From Bradyrhizobium diversitatis (lineage in GTDB: Bacteria > Pseudomonadota > Alphaproteobacteria > Rhizobiales > Xanthobacteraceae): a DNA stretch of 64,000 bases. Under the pieces are notes generated by a model. That model was given only the letters and a program-made list of their open reading frames with translations. It was not told where the DNA came from and did no database searches. Made by a program: the position numbers and the translations under genes. The DNA lies in the NCBI RefSeq assembly GCF_016031635.1, contig NZ_JACEGD010000030.1, positions 1 through 64,000 on the forward strand. The letters run 5' to 3'. Shown in pieces: positions 62,521 through 64,000 of the stretch (positions are counted from its first letter, which is position 1; each line of letters begins with the position of its first letter).

Positions 62521-62837
62521 TGGCCGCCCTCATCAACGTTCCCTCGAAGGCCAAACGCGGCGACATCATCGAGATCCGCACGCTGACCTCGCACATCATG
62601 GAGACCGGCTTCCGCCACACCGCCGACGGCAAGCTGGTGCCGCGCGACATCATCACGAGCTTTGCATGTCGCTACAACGGCACGGAGATTTTTCGCGCCG
62701 ATCTGTTTCCGGCGATCGCGGCGAACCCATATTTGTCGTTCTTCACGGTCGCGAAGGACAGCGGCAAATTCGAGTTCGAATGGATCGGAGATAACGGCTA
62801 TTCGACAACCGCGTCGGCATCGATCACGGTCGAATGA
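62520..62837 (+). CDS. soxZ: SoxZ, partner of the SoxY carrier
   Basis: This is a 105-residue protein forming the SoxYZ heterodimer. The family sequence is plain: INVPSKAKRGDIIEIRTLTSHIMETGFR, VPRDIITSFACRYNGTEIFRADLFPAIAANPYLSFF and GKFEFEWIGDNG. It has no signal peptide, as usual, because it is exported with Tat-borne SoxY. Its ATG overlaps the soxY stop, and its stop overlaps the soxA start. Confidence 0.95.
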   Translation: MAALINVPSKAKRGDIIEIRTLTSHIMETGFRHTADGKLVPRDIITSFACRYNGTEIFRADLFPAIAANPYLSFFTVAKDSGKFEFEWIGDNGYSTTASASITVE

Positions 62838-63613
62838 TCTCCTGGCGCGCGATAGCGGTGGCAACCTTGTTCACCGCAGCTCCTGCCCTGCTCGCCGGTG
62901 AAATCCCACCCGATGCACGCCGCTCCGGCTACACCTTCATGGGCCCAGACACGCGCGCCATGCAGGACGACGACACCACCAATCCCGGCATGCTGTTCGT
63001 GCTCGACGGCGAAGCGCTCTGGGCGAAGAAGACCGGCAGCGCCAGCAGAGCCTGCGCGGATTGTCATGGCGATGCGCGCAGCAGCATGAAGGGCGTCGCG
63101 GCGCGCTACCCCTCCTTCGACAAGTCCCTCGGCCGTCCCGTCGCGCTCGATCAGCGGATCAATCTTTGCCGCGCCGATCATCAGCAGGCGGCGCCGCTGC
63201 CCTACGAGAGCCGCGACCTGCTCGCATTATCCGCTTTCGTCGCCCACCAGTCGCGCGGCATCCCGATCACGGCCGGTGACGATCCGCAAGCCAAACCGTT
63301 TGTCGCGCAGGGCCGCGCGCTCTTCATGCAGCGCGAGGGCCAGCTCAACCTCGCTTGCACCAACTGCCATGACGACAATTTCGACAAGCGCCTTGCGGGC
63401 GCGCCGATCACGCAGGGACAGCCGACCGGCTATCCGCTCTACCGCCTGGAATGGCAGACCCTGGGATCGCTCGCGCGGCGGCTGCGCAGCTGCATGACGG
63501 GCGTCCGGGCCCAAGCCTATGACTACGGCTCGCCCGAGCTAGTCGCGCTCGAGCTCTATCTGATGTCGCGGGCGCGTGGCCTGGCGATGGAGACGCCGGC
63601 GGTGCGTCCCTGA
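62834..63613 (+). CDS. soxA: Sulfur-oxidation dihaem cytochrome c SoxA
   Basis: This is the catalytic subunit of SoxAX, 259 residues with signal peptide ISWRAIAVATLFTAAPALLAG. Two haem sites are present (ACADCHGDA and ACTNCHDDN), so it is the dihaem type. The active-site Cys that carries the persulfide ligand is visible in RRLRSCMTGVRAQ. Other family text is SGYTFMGPDTRAMQDDD and PTGYPLYRLEWQTLGSL. The ATG overlaps soxZ by four bases. No soxB or soxCD follows; a hairpin and a converging gene end the cluster. Confidence 0.94.
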   Translation: MISWRAIAVATLFTAAPALLAGEIPPDARRSGYTFMGPDTRAMQDDDTTNPGMLFVLDGEALWAKKTGSASRACADCHGDARSSMKGVAARYPSFDKSLGRPVALDQRINLCRADHQQAAPLPYESRDLLALSAFVAHQSRGIPITAGDDPQAKPFVAQGRALFMQREGQLNLACTNCHDDNFDKRLAGAPITQGQPTGYPLYRLEWQTLGSLARRLRSCMTGVRAQAYDYGSPELVALELYLMSRARGLAMETPAVRP

Positions 63614-63615
63614 AA

Positions 63616-63646
63616 GGAACCGGCCGGGACACCGCCCGGCCGTTCC
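63616..63646. terminator. Stem-loop between soxA and the converging carrier gene
   Basis: GGAACCGGCCGGG (63616-63628) faces CCCGGCCGTTCC (63635-63646) with a 6-base loop. One base bulges and no T-run follows. It lies directly after the soxA stop and could end transcription from both sides. Confidence 0.6.
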
Positions 63647-63665
63647 GCGAGACTTGAGGCAACGC

Positions 63666-64000
63666 CTACTCCGCCGGCGCGGCCGACATCTCCGGATGCG
63701 CGGCGTAGGGCTCGCTGGCGCCGAGCTTGGCGGCGGCGAACAGGCCGGCGGCCATCACGGCGTAGGCCAGCGCGACCGCGGGCGTCACGCCAAAGCCGCC
63801 GCCGATGCCGACGGCCTCGCCGTGCATGAAGCCGAAATAAGTCAGCACTGCCCCGACCAGCGCAAAGGCGGACGCCTTCTCGAAGTCGCGCTCGATGATG
63901 AAGACACCGATGGCGCCGAGGATGAGGCCGCCGAGGATGGAGCCGCCGCCCATCACCTCAAGGCCGTGATAGAACACGCCCTGCTGCGGCAGCGCGGCAA
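63666..64000 (-). CDS. Membrane carrier, C-terminal part (possible NCS2-type permease)
   Basis: This is the 3' end of a gene whose 5' part lies beyond the window edge. About 111 codons are visible, beginning ALPQQGVFYHGLEVMGGGSIL. They contain three hydrophobic helices (LGGLILGAIGVFIIE, ASAFALVGAVLTYFGFM and ALAYAVMAAGLFAAA) and end HPEMSAAPAE. The text GFMHGEAVGI resembles the end of permease-like proteins near the purine/uracil NCS2 group, but the diagnostic parts are missing. It converges on soxA. The assignment is tentative. Confidence 0.6.
   Translation of the reverse strand, partial: AALPQQGVFYHGLEVMGGGSILGGLILGAIGVFIIERDFEKASAFALVGAVLTYFGFMHGEAVGIGGGFGVTPAVALAYAVMAAGLFAAAKLGASEPYAAHPEMSAAPAE

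Overview
The window is high-GC alphaproteobacterial chromosome and almost certainly comes from Bradyrhizobium or a very close relative. The strongest evidence is the block from 14.9 to 28.2 kb: fixNOQP-fixGHIS, a universal-stress/CBS pair, fixL-fixJ-response regulator-fixK2. This is the layout known from Bradyrhizobium diazoefficiens. FixL keeps its haem His at residue 200, Arg220 and phospho-His at 291. FixJ keeps Asp55. FixK2 is 232 residues with its redox Cys at 183. Three families of intergenic palindromic repeats are scattered through the window. No rRNA, tRNA, CRISPR array, IS element or prophage gene was seen.

Layout. 0-5.4 kb: a peptide/dipeptide-type ABC importer (ATPase cut by the window edge, two permeases, binding protein) behind a CaiB/BaiF CoA-transferase. 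5.6-11.3 kb: glycogen synthase, then an MpaB-like oxygenase, a patatin-like lipase and a frameshifted 3-hydroxybutyrate dehydrogenase gene, divergent from a LysR regulator. 11.7-14.8 kb: redoxin, small secreted protein, periplasmic cupin, MFS carrier. 14.9-28.2 kb: the microaerobic respiration and regulation island. FixL senses O2, FixJ activates fixK2, and FixK2 acts at TTG(A/C)-N6-(T/G)CAA boxes in front of fixN and fixG to make and mature cbb3 oxidase. 28.2-35.3 kb: MFS carrier, PRC-barrel protein, a glycogen-debranching-type glucosidase, an ABC exporter broken by an internal deletion, and a GT4 glycosyltransferase behind an EcfG-type general-stress promoter. 35.5-43.5 kb: alkylsulfatase, TRAP transporter (fused DctQM plus DctP), trans-aconitate methyltransferase, atypical SDR, TetR regulator. 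43.7-48.1 kb: binding protein-amidase-aminotransferase cluster. 48.4-55.2 kb: Gly/Tyr-rich protein, ChaA-like Ca2+/H+ antiporter, isocitrate/isopropylmalate-type dehydrogenase, MFS efflux pump, and a large secreted protein with a phospholipase A2-like motif. 55.4-64 kb: B12-radical SAM protein, an IorAB-type molybdenum hydroxylase, then fccB-soxX-soxY-soxZ-soxA, and a truncated membrane carrier gene at the edge.

The most interesting signals are these. FixK-type boxes lie at class II spacing in front of genes not usually counted as respiratory: the Ca2+/H+ antiporter, the Gly/Tyr-rich protein, and (with one mismatch) the universal stress protein/CBS pair. A repeat starts exactly after the stop codon of three unrelated genes. 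The Sox cluster has no soxB and its SoxY lacks the GGCGG carrier tail. The PLA2-like protein is 731 residues and otherwise unrecognised. Two genes are clearly broken (bdhA and an ABC exporter). All function calls come from reading the sequence; no database search was possible.
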